Below are positions 1-49,293 of a stretch of 64,000 nt of DNA, piece by piece. Within the stretch, counting starts at the first letter, position 1. Every line of letters begins with the position of its first letter. Below the pieces are notes generated by a model. It was not told where the DNA came from, made no database searches, and worked only from the letters and a program-made list of their open reading frames with translations. This stretch comes from Chamaelirium japonicum (taxonomy: Eukaryota > Streptophyta > Magnoliopsida > Liliales > Melanthiaceae), in contig OX393549.1 in the NCBI GenBank assembly GCA_947650365.1, positions 83,332,319-83,396,318 on the forward strand. The letters run 5' to 3'. The translations under genes were made by a program, and so were the position numbers.

Positions 1-437
1 ATCATTTATTGCTAAAAAAACCTATTGCAACATCTGTACATAAATATATTTTAAAGTCCTACAGTTTCTTTCTTTGACACTTTCCTGACTTCCCCTACGT
101 ACTGTTCTCCTATTTTTCTGACTTCTCCCGTAGCCTATATTTTCATGACTTCCGACTTGATAACTATGGCTCTAAGCACTTTGTTTAGGCTCTTTCCCTG
201 TCTAGGAAAAATTAGGAGGTCGCTCCCTCGAAGCACGAGCTTAAACTAAGTGACTAACAAGGTAGGTCTCTATACCCGCCAAATGTCCTCTGAGTTTCTT
301 GGCAATGCCATTCTCTTGCCAAGTAGACTTTGGTCATGTTTTCATCACTGGAATTGGCGGGTTGACGTCAAGTTGACAGCTGGTTAGTAATTTGCCAATC
401 TTCTCTATTATCGACCCCATCTTGACGGAATGAAACT
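1..437. other. Unclassified DNA at window edge
   Basis: I see no gene, terminal repeat or RNA in this stretch. It lies 3' of the last visible exon of the minus-strand DXS-like gene, so it is probably intron or 3' flank. I scanned the minus strand for the conserved DXS C-terminal tail (tryptophan-arginine-proline start, then leucine-proline-aspartate) and did not find it. Confidence 0.4.
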
Positions 438-440
438 TTA

Positions 441-675
441 GGGCCTGTTTCGATACGCTCTGGATCCGAGATTCTGGGAGCCCAAAATTCCTAAAAAAGG
501 CGGAGAGCATGTTTGGATACAACCAGATCCCAAAAAGCGTTTCTTCGGAGAGCCCAAAATATGCTCCTGGGAGCCATTTTCCCGGAGTCCAAAATTGAGG
601 CTCTGGGCTCCGGAGCCCTTTTTTGGGATTCTGGGCTCCAAGAATCCCATATCAGAACCCTATCCAAACAGGGCC
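441..675. mobile_element. Tourist-like (PIF/Harbinger) MITE
   Basis: A 235-bp element starts with GGGCCTGTTTCGATA and ends with the imperfect inverted form TATCCAAACAGGGCC. It is flanked on both sides by TTA (438-440 and 676-678), the usual 3-bp target duplication of PIF/Harbinger elements. The interior is rich in repeated short blocks around the motif GGGAGCCC and has no coding capacity. Confidence 0.6.
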
Positions 676-777
676 TTAAGTACTAATGATGATCTTTCGT
701 AAAGACACCCAATCAAGACCCTATCCAAACTGGGCCTTAAGGACTAATGATGATCATTTGTAAAGACACCCGAATCA
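658..777. repeat. 60-bp direct duplication
   Basis: Two adjacent 60-bp copies (about 658-717 and 718-777) each run from CCCTATCCAAAC through GGGCCTTAAG and AATGATGATC to AAAGACACCC. They differ by a few substitutions. The first copy includes the right end of the MITE ending at 675, so the duplication arose after that insertion. Confidence 0.75.
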
Positions 778-1000
778 ATTAAGTAGAGGCGAGAAAATTT
801 TAAGTGCTGCAAGTAGTCTCTCAAAGCGGAGGGTGATTTGGCTAACTTCGATCCAAATCCTTCAATATTCTTAACAGATGCTTCCACTACAATGTGTTCG
901 CAGGGATTGTACTTGTCGGAGAATGACAATTTAATAAATGAAACCATAACTGTAGCGAAAGGGGGGGAAATTTTGACAGAAAATTGGTCGAAACATTTAC
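778..1000. other. 3' intron stretch with an unexplained minus-strand ORF
   Basis: This sequence follows the splice donor at 1000. A minus-strand reading frame (about 744-947) is open for 67 codons but matches no family I recognise. A short stretch reading D-K-Y then E-H resembles the start of the last DXS exon, but the similarity stops there. Confidence 0.25.
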
Positions 1001-40609
<39,609 letters not shown>

Positions 40610-40621
40610 CTGCATTTAGAA

Positions 40622-40752
40622 TGTTAATGTATAGATGGGTCGGGTTCTATGTACAGTCAGGGTTGGGTTCTATGTTGTACATATATATGGGTTTAGTCCC
40701 TCAATGAAGTATTATTTCATTCTCTCCAAACCCTAGCCGTCATCTCCTAACA
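40622..40752 (+). repeat. Family B LTR
   Basis: A 131-bp LTR, TGTTAATG to CTCCTAACA, with GGGTCGGGTTCTATGTACAG and CCAAACCCTAGCCGTCATCT. The same family recurs at 56506-56644. Primer binding site TGGTATCAGAGC follows at 40753-40764. Confidence 0.85.
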
Positions 40753-40831
40753 TGGTATCAGAGCTGGATTCACAGTCTCCCTCCAGGTGCGGCCCCCTTT
40801 CGATTGTGCCTCGCTCCACTTAAGGTGGGGG

Positions 40832-40951
40832 TGTTGAAGAAGTCCATTGGTTAGTCCCTTATCGGTAAAGAGGTCACCTTACGTCCGCTTTATGTACCCT
40901 CTGTGGAACTTCCCTTACGACTCGGGTTTTGGGGTGTGCGGGTATCTAACA
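40832..40951 (+). repeat. Family A' LTR, left
   Basis: A 120-bp LTR starting TGTTGAAGAAGTCC and ending ATCTAACA. The right half matches family A (CTCTGTGGA, CGGGTTTTGGGG) while the left half differs. A mutated primer binding site TAGTATCAAAGC follows. Confidence 0.82.
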
Positions 40952-41341
40952 TAGTATCAAAGCTCTAGGGTTTCTCCAGCAACGAAGGCAACGACGACGA
41001 CACCTCTTTGAGCACCAGCATCTCCTCCAGCCTCCTCCTCCAGTTCCCGCACCTTCTCCGGCCTCCCCTCTTCATCCCGAACCCCACCCGGTCCCTCTCT
41101 TCCACCCGACCACCACCAGGTCCCCAACTCTCCACCCGACCCCCACCCGGCCCCCCTCTTCACCAGACCACCACCCAGCCCCCCCTCTCCACCCTTACGA
41201 CCACCAGGTAGTAAGGGGAGGTCCACATGCTTGTATTCGGTGACTCCGTTCTAACATAGTATCAGAGCTGGATTCATTGTCTCCCTCTGGGTAAGGCCCC
41301 TTCCGATTGTGCCTCACTCAGTGTGCTCCGCTTGAGGGGGG

Positions 41342-41460
41342 TGTTGAGGAAGTCCACTGGTTAGTCCCACATCGGTAAAGGGGGCACCTTACGTCCGCTT
41401 TATATACCCTCTGTGGACCTCCCCTTACTACCCGGGTTTTGGGATGTGAGGGTATCTAAA
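41342..41460 (+). repeat. Family A' LTR, right
   Basis: Starts TGTTGAGGAAGTCC and ends near GTATCTAA. The expected terminal ACA is lost. Confidence 0.78.
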
Positions 41461-42034
41461 GAATTAGATTTGCCACATTAAAGCTATCTCACAGTTTATA
41501 CAAGAAAAATATATCTAGGAAAAGCTAAGTTTCCCAGAAAATTTAATGCTCAATTGTCTTCTTAAGTAATTTAGATAAAGGAATTTAAAGGCATCTTCTA
41601 GTACTATAAACAAAATCTGCCTTGATTTTTTATATCAGTTCCAACGACCCTATATGTGATCACTGCTGACTGAGTTTTTTTTTTACCATTGTCAATACAG
41701 AGAAATGCAATTTCCCGGACCAACCCGGACTTTCTTTCCAGTTTGGCTAGACTCTTCCCAAGTCATGAGAAATTTTTCAAGGTGTCTCCCCAATTTCAAG
41801 GGTTTAAATTGTGTAACCGGCGTTCCTTCCAGCGCATTAATCTTCCCGGTTTCACTATTCCTCTCTTACCCAATTTCCTTGAGTCGGAATCCACCATACC
41901 AGATTTATGAGGTTGCAAGTCGACCTATAGACATGGTATAAAACTCACGTATTGTATGAGAAAATTTCGTGTTGCTCAAGTACAAATTACAATTAGACTC
42001 ACTTCGAGAGAACGGAGCACAGGAACATCAGGAG
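41461..42034. other. Unclassified DNA upstream of DXS3
   Basis: No TE ends and no coding segment that could serve as the missing DXS3 first exon were found on the minus strand. Short plus-strand ORFs at 41689-41941 match no family I know. Confidence 0.45.
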
Positions 42035-43087
42035 ATTGTGGGGAGATTCGACTATGGTCCTTTGATACTCGATTCACTAATTCTAGGAGTACAAAGATTA
42101 CAGGAAAGAATTTAGAAAGATGAAAATAGAAGAGCTTTGTGGTGCTTGATCTTCTAGACTTTGTGCTTTATTAGCTAGGTAATTTACTCTTCTTCTTGTT
42201 TCTTCACTCGTTCTTTGCTTGTTCTTCTTATCCTTTTGATTTGCTTTGATCATTGATCATTCTTCTTTGGAGTGTCTTGGAGCTTTGACATATCTTGAGT
42301 AGAAGCCTTGTGGATTCTCCTTGCGTGTGGAAGATGTGGGGGACTTTTCCATCGCTCAATTCCTCCCACAATCAATTGATTAGTGTGATAGGTTTGCGGC
42401 TTGTAGGAGTTAGGTTTGCGGCTTGAGGAGTTGTATAGAGTAAAGAGATTTTTCGTTGAAGTTCGGCCGTATCCTACGTTTTCGTGCGGTAAGTCACAAC
42501 ATTGAATCCACTATCTTTTATAAGTTCGAGCTATCCCTCGACAGGCCAATGGAGGCTTGTACAAAGAAGTGGGAGAGAAGTAGAAGTAGAAGGCCAGGGA
42601 ATAAGATATGGTCTCAAATCCGACCATCTTGGACGCAGAGCTGCTACTCCACGCGAGGCTACAAATGTTTGAACTGGTAAAAAGTCCTATTGTTGTCTGG
42701 AGGTGTATTTATAGCTGTTGACTTTCCATAATCACCAGCGTTGACGTGGCATGCCTCTATCGGCCCACATGCTGGTCTCTGAATGGGCCACGAGCTGTCC
42801 TCGTGGGCCTCCTGTGGTTCAGGCCTCTACTGGCCTGCTAGTTGGTCTCTCAATGAACCACGAGCTGTCCTCATGGGCCTTTGGAGATGTGGGCCTTTGC
42901 TGGCCTGCTGGCGGGCCACGAGCTGTCCTCGTGGGCCTTTGGAGATGTAGGCATCTGCTGGCCTGCTAGTGGGCCACGAGTTATCCTCGTGGGCCTCTGG
43001 AGATGTAGGCCTCTACTGACTTGCTTTTTGATAGGCTGCAGGTCTATGGGCTGGCTAAATATTTTAGTAATTTTTTGCACCCACAGT
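42035..43087 (-). repeat. LTR-like unit related to the LARD LTR
   Basis: Begins TGTGGGGAGATTCGAC and ends TTTTTTGCACCCACA, followed by GTTATCCC. The ends closely resemble those of the LARD LTR (TGTGGGGG, TTTGCACCCACA then GTTACCCC). The middle differs and contains a 58-70 bp tandem repeat. I could not find a partner LTR, so this may be a truncated relative. Confidence 0.45.
42780..43030. repeat. 58-70 bp tandem repeat
   Basis: Four copies of a unit with CACGAGCTGTCCTCGTGGGC and TTTGGAGATGTGGGCC, starting near 42790, 42860, 42917 and 42976. Confidence 0.85.
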
Positions 43088-43359
43088 TATCCCATCCCCA
43101 TTAACCAGGTGACCACCTAGAAGGTCGGGATCCTTGGTGCAAAGCTGAAGCCATTCTGGGCTATCGTTACTCGTTGTTGGTCATGCTACTTGCCATAGGT
43201 CGTTACAGCCTGACTGGTTCTCGGGGTTCCCGGGACCGATCAGCTTTGCAACTGATCGATTTGGGCTGGAGAAACCATGCAAGTGATGGCCAATACTTCA
43301 TCCGATCCAAGGTGTTGATCAGGTGTCGCGATTCTCTGGGAGTGATCCCTAGAAAGGAG

Positions 43360-44175
43360 ACTGATCGGATAATGTGATCCCCCTCCCACGAGAGTGATCC
43401 CCCGAGATAGAACCGATTATAAAAAAAAAATGATCCCCCTGCAAGGGGACTAATCCGATTTGGTGATCCCTCGAGAGGGAACTGGTCAAAAAATGTGATC
43501 CCTTGCAAGGGGATTGATCCGGTTTGGTGATCCCCGGGGAGGGAACCGATAAAAAAAAATGGAAAACCCATGCGAGGGCAATGATCATGTTTGGTGATCC
43601 CCAATGAGGGAACCGGTAGAAAAATAGGATCCCCCTACGAGGAGATTGATTAGGTTCAGTGATCCCCGGGAGAGAATCGATCGAAAAATGTGATCCCCCT
43701 GCGAGGGGGGTGATCCTCTTGGAGTGATCCTCCACGAGGGGAGTGATCCGGTTCGGTGATCCTCTGGGAGGAAACCGGTCGAAAAAATGTGATCCCCAAG
43801 CGAGTGGAGTAATCCTCTTGGAGTGATCCTCCTGCGAGGGCGGTGATCCTCCTAGAGTGATCCTCCTGCAAGGGTAGTGATCCAGTTCGGTGATTCTCGG
43901 GAAGTGATCCTCTGGGAGGGAACCAGTTGAAAAAATGTGACCCCCCAGTGAGGGGAGTGATCCTCTTGTGAGGGGGGTGATCCTCCTACTGGGGGAGTGA
44001 TCTGGTTTGGTGATCCCCTGTGAGTGATCCCTAGGAAGGGATCAGTAAAAAAAAGGTGATCTCCCTGCGAAGAGAGTGGTCCGATTCGGTGATCCCCCGG
44101 GAGGGAACCGGTTAAAAAAAGGTGATTCCCCTGCGAGGGGAGTGATCGGGTTCGGTGATCACCCGGGAGTGATAT
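43360..44175. repeat. GTGATCCCC minisatellite
   Basis: About 800 bp of degenerate tandem units of roughly 60-70 bp. Each has GTGATCCCCCTGCGAGGGG, then a GATCCGGTTCGGTGATCC-like segment, GGGAGGGAACCGGT and an A-run. It generates repeated Gly/Pro/Phe ORFs that are not genes. Confidence 0.9.
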
Positions 44176-44179
44176 GTGT

Positions 44180-45165
44180 TTGTATGATGTGTGGTTGTGT
44201 ACGGAAGCATTGTGGGGTTGTTGTGTACGGTTTTACTGTGGGGTGGTTGTGTATGGTTCTTTCTGTGTTTGTATGATGTGTGGTGTATGATGGGAGGTAA
44301 TGAGGAAGTAAGTAGTTGGGTAGTTATGGGTAGTTTTGTGTAATTATGGGTGGTTCAGGTATTATGTTGGTTAGACTCTTGTATTTATATTTTGGGATTG
44401 TGTAATAGAATGGTAAACAAGAAATTTATTAGGCATTGTATGCTTTTGGAGGTCCGGCTTCCCTCGAATCAAGACGCCAGGAGGTCCCGGCTCCCTCAAA
44501 CTAGGGGTGGGACTTGGGTGGGTTGGGCGGGTTGGGCAGGTTGAAGGGTCTGCCCATGCCCAACCCGACTTGCACAAACCTTTGCCCGTTTTGCCCGTGG
44601 AATCCGAGGAACCCGTGGAAGCCCAACCCGTGCTTGCCCATTCTAGTTCCTCGGGTTCCTCGGGTTGCTCGGGTTGCCCAATTTGCAAAATAATAAGCGG
44701 GTTGGGCAGGTTGCCCAATTAGAAATGCTTGTGCACATAAATAGATGGAAAAAAAATTCAACAGATTTTTGAATTGAATAAAAAAAATCTTTGATTTGCA
44801 TAACAAAAACATAAAGTCCAACCCATATCCTCACATATTTCAAACGAATTCTTAGCATTCAACATAAAATAGGCGGTCTTTGGTTTCCATAAAAAAAACC
44901 TATCAAAGCATTCAACCTTAGTGTGTCAATTCCTCGGGTTCCTCGGGTTGGGGAGATCGGTGCCCAAACCAGTCCAAATTGAAATCGGGTTGATCTTTTT
45001 TTGTCCAAACCCGTCCAAGTTTTTAACTAGCTTTGCCCATGTTTGTCCATTGTTCGGGTTGGGTAGGTCGGGTTCGGGGTCAGACCCACCCAAGTCCCAC
45101 CCCTACCTCAAACGAGCCTTTTCGCATCTGTATCTCCCTTTTATATCATATTTTATATAATCACA
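44180..45165 (+). repeat. Family C LTR copy, plus orientation, split by a MITE
   Basis: Blocks such as GACTCTTGTATTTATATT, GGGATTGTGTAATAGAATGG, TTATTAGGCATTGTATG and TATCTCCCTTTTATATCAT match the reverse complement of the LTR at 55490-55824. The hAT MITE 44502-45105 sits within it. Ends are uncertain. Confidence 0.5.
44502..45105. mobile_element. hAT-type MITE
   Basis: A 604-bp element with inverted ends TAGGGGTGGGACTTGGGTGG and its complement, and a perfect 8-bp target duplication CCTCAAAC (44494-44501, 45106-45113). The interior has dense GGTTGGGC/GCCCAACC palindromes. It has no coding capacity. Confidence 0.88.
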
Positions 45166-45189
45166 TATAATGTTATGTGCCTAAATAGT

Positions 45190-45310
45190 TATGAACTTGA
45201 TATGCAATAGTCCTTGGGCTGTAGGAATAATGGGCAGTCACGAAACATTTGGTATGAAAGCCAACACCAATGTCAAGGGTTCGAATCCCGAAGAGGGCTA
45301 CTAATCCATA
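45190..45310 (+). other. Possible SINE fragment with tRNA-like B box
   Basis: GGGTTCGAATCCCG at 45277-45290 matches an RNA polymerase III B box. An A-box-like segment lies about 60 bp upstream, but I could not define the ends or a poly-A/T tail. Confidence 0.35.
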
Positions 45311-46157
45311 CCTAATTAAAATAAAACATAAAAGAAGAGAAGAGATGGGAAGAGACACGTCCGAGGGAGTCGAGACCTACTATAGGGATTTCTTCGAGGG
45401 AAGTCGGGCCTCCTAAACAAGGATTTCTTTGGATAAAGATCTTGCTTACCTTTCCCTTACACAAGTAAACTTAAATAAATATTACATGTAGTTAATCAAC
45501 TTCCAATAACCGTACATAACCAAACGAACCACATACAAATAGCTAGAAAAATAACTAAAAGAAACTACTAAACTGTAACTGCACTTGGACAAACCATGCT
45601 CTACATATGCATAGTCATGTATCCTCCCACACCCCTTCGAGGAGCTTGTTCCTCTAGGTTATCATAGAAGAGAGATCCTGGATTAGGGTTTAATGAGAAC
45701 CCTAATTGATGCAAAACCATGCATGGAAACAGGGAACCTGTTTGTCTGTTGAGCTAGCAATGTGTCACATTAAAAATAAGAGTTTTCAGATAGGCATCTT
45801 CATTCAAACAGTCCCGAGAAATGATGGATTTCACAAGCAACTACTAGCACCCTACAGCTCTCCTCCAGTATTCAGAATTAAAATGAATAATACTCAAATT
45901 TTGGGGCACGAGTCCTTCCCACAATATCAGATACTAATGAACTTAACGGGCAGGAATGGACACTCAATCTCTCGAAGGTGGACAGCGGTGAGCAACTGAT
46001 AACACACTAGAGATTCAATTGATGGAACACAGGAAGACCTTGCCGGGTAAAAGCGTACCTACTGAGGGGCGACGGGAGCCTCGGGGACCTTAGGGGGAGG
46101 TGAGGGCGGTGCAGGGGCCTTTGTTGTAGCCGGAGTTGGGTCGGCGAGCAAATGGAG

Positions 46158-46382
46158 TCAGACAATGTTCCGATGTACATGCGCGTCCGAATGCCATCGT
46201 CGGTGCCACTTGTTGATGCCCAAGCGAGCTTCGGCGTCGCAAGCGATCGTGTAAGTGATACGGCCCACGTATTCCTCCACGCTCTCGCCTTTGTAGAACT
46301 GGAAGTCGAGGAAAGGAGATCTAATGTTGAGGTAGCCGTCTTTGTCCTGGATCAGGCATTGGTCGATGTCAGGATCGGCCAT
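46158..46382 (-). CDS. Unrecognised ORF in the 2.6-kb element
   Basis: A 74-codon frame on the minus strand (QDKDGYLNIRSPFLDFQFYK, VEEYVGRITYTIACDAEARL) with ordinary amino-acid composition, unlike the G-rich surroundings. I do not recognise the family. It could be a captured host exon or a degenerate element protein. A chance ORF is also possible. Confidence 0.25.
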   Translation of the reverse strand: MADPDIDQCLIQDKDGYLNIRSPFLDFQFYKGESVEEYVGRITYTIACDAEARLGINKWHRRWHSDAHVHRNIV

Positions 46383-47324
46383 GCAGGCATGCCGAGAAGC
46401 GCGGTGCTAAGGGGAGGTGGGGGGTCCAACGTAGGGTGAGTGGTGTCAGGGCCGCGGGGTCATGAGGGAGAATGAGAGGCGGGGGCTAGGCTGCAGGGTC
46501 GCGAGGGAGAAGGGGGAGGGCACGGGGTGGCTAGTGGCCTGCGGGAGGAGGCGGAGGAGGAGGGATGGGGCGCGGGAGGGGGCTGGGCTTCGGGGTTGCG
46601 AGGGAGGAGGGAGAGGGCACGGGGTGGCGGGTGGCCTGGGGGGGGCAAGGAGGAAGAGGAAAGGGGCACGGGAGGGGGATGGGCTGCAGGGTGGCTGGCG
46701 GCCTGTGGGGGGCGCAAGGAGGAGGCGGAGGAGGAGGGAAGGGGCGTGGGAGGGGGGCTGGGCTACGGGGTCATAGAGAGGAGGGAAACAGGTTTGAGGA
46801 GAGGGGGGGAGGTGGGGCTAGGGTAGGGTTTGGGAAAGGGGGGGTTGGGCTAGGGTTCACACACTAGCGCCCACCTAGGGTTTCTGATGCAAAACGAATG
46901 CAGGTGGACAGGAAATCAGTAGCTTAATTGTACTAGCAGTGTTTCGTTATGAATTAAAAGTTGGTAGGAAATTTTGTTCAAGCCATCAGCAGGGAATAAT
47001 GGATTTTTAAAGAAAACTACTAGCATCGGGTAGTCCGATCTCGGTTCCAAGAATTAAAATAAACAATGCTTAAATTAAGCGGCAAGAGTCCGTCCCGTAA
47101 TATCAATAACTAATAAACTTAACAGGCAGGTGGGGGCGCACAACCTCGCGATGGTGGACAGCAGTTGGCACAGATAAGATACTGGAGACCCAATTAGTAG
47201 AATTACCGGGAATACCCTACTGGGAAGAGACGTACCTACTGAGGGTCACGCTTGGCCTCAGGAACCCGAATCGAACAGGAACTTTGAAAACAGTGATCAA
47301 ATATCCGGGAGCCGTTAGCATCTT

Positions 47325-47405
47325 CACTCGAACCCGTGATCAGCGTCCGGGTCAGCCGTCATCACCCTCTATCGAACCCGTGATCAGCATCCGGGTCAGT
47401 CGAGG
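47325..47405. repeat. Short direct repeat in second half
   Basis: TCGAACCCGTGATCAGC(G/A)TCCGGGTCAG occurs twice, 47328-47357 and about 47374-47401. Confidence 0.7.
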
Positions 47406-48318
47406 ATGATGGAATCGGGGTCACGGGGCGGAAAGAAATGGGATCGGGTTGGGTTGGGGTTGGTTGAGGGGCTGAGGGAGGCGTCGAGGTGGTGCGGGTC
47501 GGGTAAAGTAAAGGAGGCAGGGGGGACGCGGGTTATGAGAGGGTCAGGGAGGGGGTTCGGTGGGTCGGGGCGGGGTCTGCAGGAATGGGGAGGCGGGGCC
47601 AGGGTTGGATCGTAGGAAGGGAGGGGGAAGGGGTCGGGATCGGGATCGGGATCGGGTCGGGCTGGAGCACAGGAGAGGGGCAGGGCCGGAGCTGTAGCGC
47701 AGGGAGAGAGGGGCAGTGGTCGGTGGCGGGGGCGCGGGCAAGGAGGCGGGAGGGGTGGAGGATCGGGTCGGGTTGGGCTGCAGCACAGGAAAGGGGCGGG
47801 CCGGTCGGTGGAGAGGCGTCGAAAGGAGGAAGGGCGGGCCGGGGTAGTGGCGCGGCATCGCCAGGAGGAGGGGCGGGCCGAGGCAGTGGCGCGGTGTTGC
47901 AGGAAGACGGGGAGGCGGGCCGGCCTGCGGGAGGAGAGGCAGAGGGAGAGGGAGGAAGGTCGGGAGGAGGATGAGAGGGGGAAGGGGTTGGGCTAGGGTT
48001 TCACACACCTAGTACAAACCTAGGGTTTCACACACCTAGGGTTTGGGGTCGGGTTTCACACGTCTCACCCTGTTGTCACTCAACACAAAGTGGAGAAACA
48101 TCCACAAGCTAAGTTAAGACAAAAAAAAGACAAAAAAAAAAGTCCCTACAGGCGAGATGGGACTAAACACAAGTGCAGAAAAATAAAGACAAAAAAAAAT
48201 TTAAGAGCAAATGGGATCAGCTCTGATTAGCCGATCACATCCACAAGCTAAGTTGGCGCCTCCTGCGCTGGTACACGTGCCACGGGCGTGGTTCGATGTC
48301 GATGTCCACATCACTAAT

Positions 48319-48402
48319 CCCTTTTATAATAATATAAATGTTTGAATTATAATAAAGCTCTTAAGAGAAATACTAATTAGTAATAAGGACAAATCTCCAA
48401 TA
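48319..48402 (-). repeat. Copia 2 3' LTR, remainder after the insert
   Basis: CCCTTTTATAATAATATAAA to CTCCAATA, matching the right LTR base for base except a few substitutions. CTCTCCCTCAAACTG (polypurine tract on the minus strand) follows. Confidence 0.88.
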
Positions 48403-49056
48403 CTCTCCCTCAAACTGAAGCAAATACGTCGGACATGCCCAACTTGGTAATAGTAGAAAGAAGACGAGTAGGTCCAACAACCTTGGTAAATGCATCAGCA
48501 ATCTGGTTAGCAGATGAAATGAACACTGGAGTAATGGTACAGACCGAACATGATCCATGAGGAAGTGAATATCAACCTCAATATGCTTGGTCCTCTCATA
48601 GAGAACAGAGTCGAAAGCAAGCATAATCACTGACTGGTTATCACAATAAAGGGTCGAAAAACTTGACGCAGGAAATTCAAGCTCTGCTAAAAGAGAGTAA
48701 CCAAATCAGCTCAGTGGTTCCCTGTGCCATAGCACAATACTCAGCCTCAGCAGAAGACCGAGAGCAACATGCTGCATTTTGCTCTTCCATGAAATGAGAT
48801 GCGCACCATAAAATATGTAGACTCCAGAAGTAGAGCAACGGTCTATAAGAGAACCTGCGTAATCCGAATCAGTATAACAAGACAATGCGGATCCATCCTG
48901 AGTCCTATAGAAAAGCCCAAGGCCAATAGCAGCTTTAAGATAACGTAAAATCCTCAGTGCTGCCTCCATATGTGAGGTTCGGGGAGCATGCATAAAATGA
49001 CTAACCACGCTAACTGTAAAGCTAATATCAGGTCGAGTGTGAGTCAGATAAATCAA
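48373..49056 (-). pseudogene. Copia 2 RNase H
   Basis: The frame 48706-49056 reads IYLTHTRPDISFTVSVVSHF, SCYTDSDYAGSLIDRCSTSG and LISWKSKMQHV. The following frame reads YERTKHIEVDIHF. These are RNase H segments with at least one frameshift. Confidence 0.85.
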
Positions 49057-49293
49057 ATGACAAACAAGACGCTAATAAGAACGGGGATCAGGAAGAAGGT
49101 TACCAGATTTTGCATGAAGACGATTATTAGCATCCATCGGTGTACGTGCGGAGCGACACCCAAGAAGACCAATGTCATGCAAGAGATTAAGAGTATACTT
49201 CCGCTGAGAGATAGACATACCCTATCGAGAGCGAGCTATCTCAATCCCCAGAAAGTAACGAAGAGGACCAAGGTCCTTTACATCAAAGATTGC

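Larger units (their letters stand above)
40622..41460 (+). mobile_element. Chain of TRIM/Copia LTRs (families B and A')
   Basis: A 131-bp family B LTR (40622-40752) with primer binding site and a short TRIM-type interior runs into a 120-bp LTR (40832-40951). A leader-like interior follows, then a partial LTR end with ATAGTATCAGAGC near 41254, a second TRIM-type interior, and another 120-bp LTR (41342-41460). The interiors end in GGTGGGGG and GAGGGGGG purine tracts. It begins 12 bp outside the DXS3 exon 40490-40609. Confidence 0.72.
45707..48313. mobile_element. Unclassified 2.6-kb element inserted in the Copia 2 LTR
   Basis: Flanked by the exact duplication CTAAT (45702-45706, 48314-48318). 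The ends are TGATGCAAAAC and CCACATCA, so TGATG/CATCA are inverted. The inside consists of two diverged direct halves, each beginning TGATGCAAAAC (45707 and 46887). Each runs through ACTACTAGCA, AACTTAAC(G/A)GGCAGG and CGTACCTACTGAGGG to a G-rich stretch ending GGGCTAGGGTT. No LTR, gag or pol. Ends and 5-bp duplication recall LTR elements, but no class fits fully. Confidence 0.7.

Noticed and set aside
744-947. Candidate last exon of DXS3
   Set aside because: Only D-K-Y and E-H resemble the expected C-terminal exon, no tryptophan-arginine-proline start is present in phase, and the similarity cannot be extended.
41689-41941. Missing first exon of DXS3
   Set aside because: The ORFs are on the plus strand, while the gene is on the minus strand. 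The minus strand here has no transit-peptide-like frame ending at a suitable donor.
43203-44276. CRISPR-like array
   Set aside because: The units are degenerate and contiguous with no regular unique spacers, and the genome is eukaryotic.
46460-48008. Gly/Arg-rich and Pro-rich ORFs up to 154 codons
   Set aside because: They come from G-rich low-complexity DNA with mirror ORFs on both strands.
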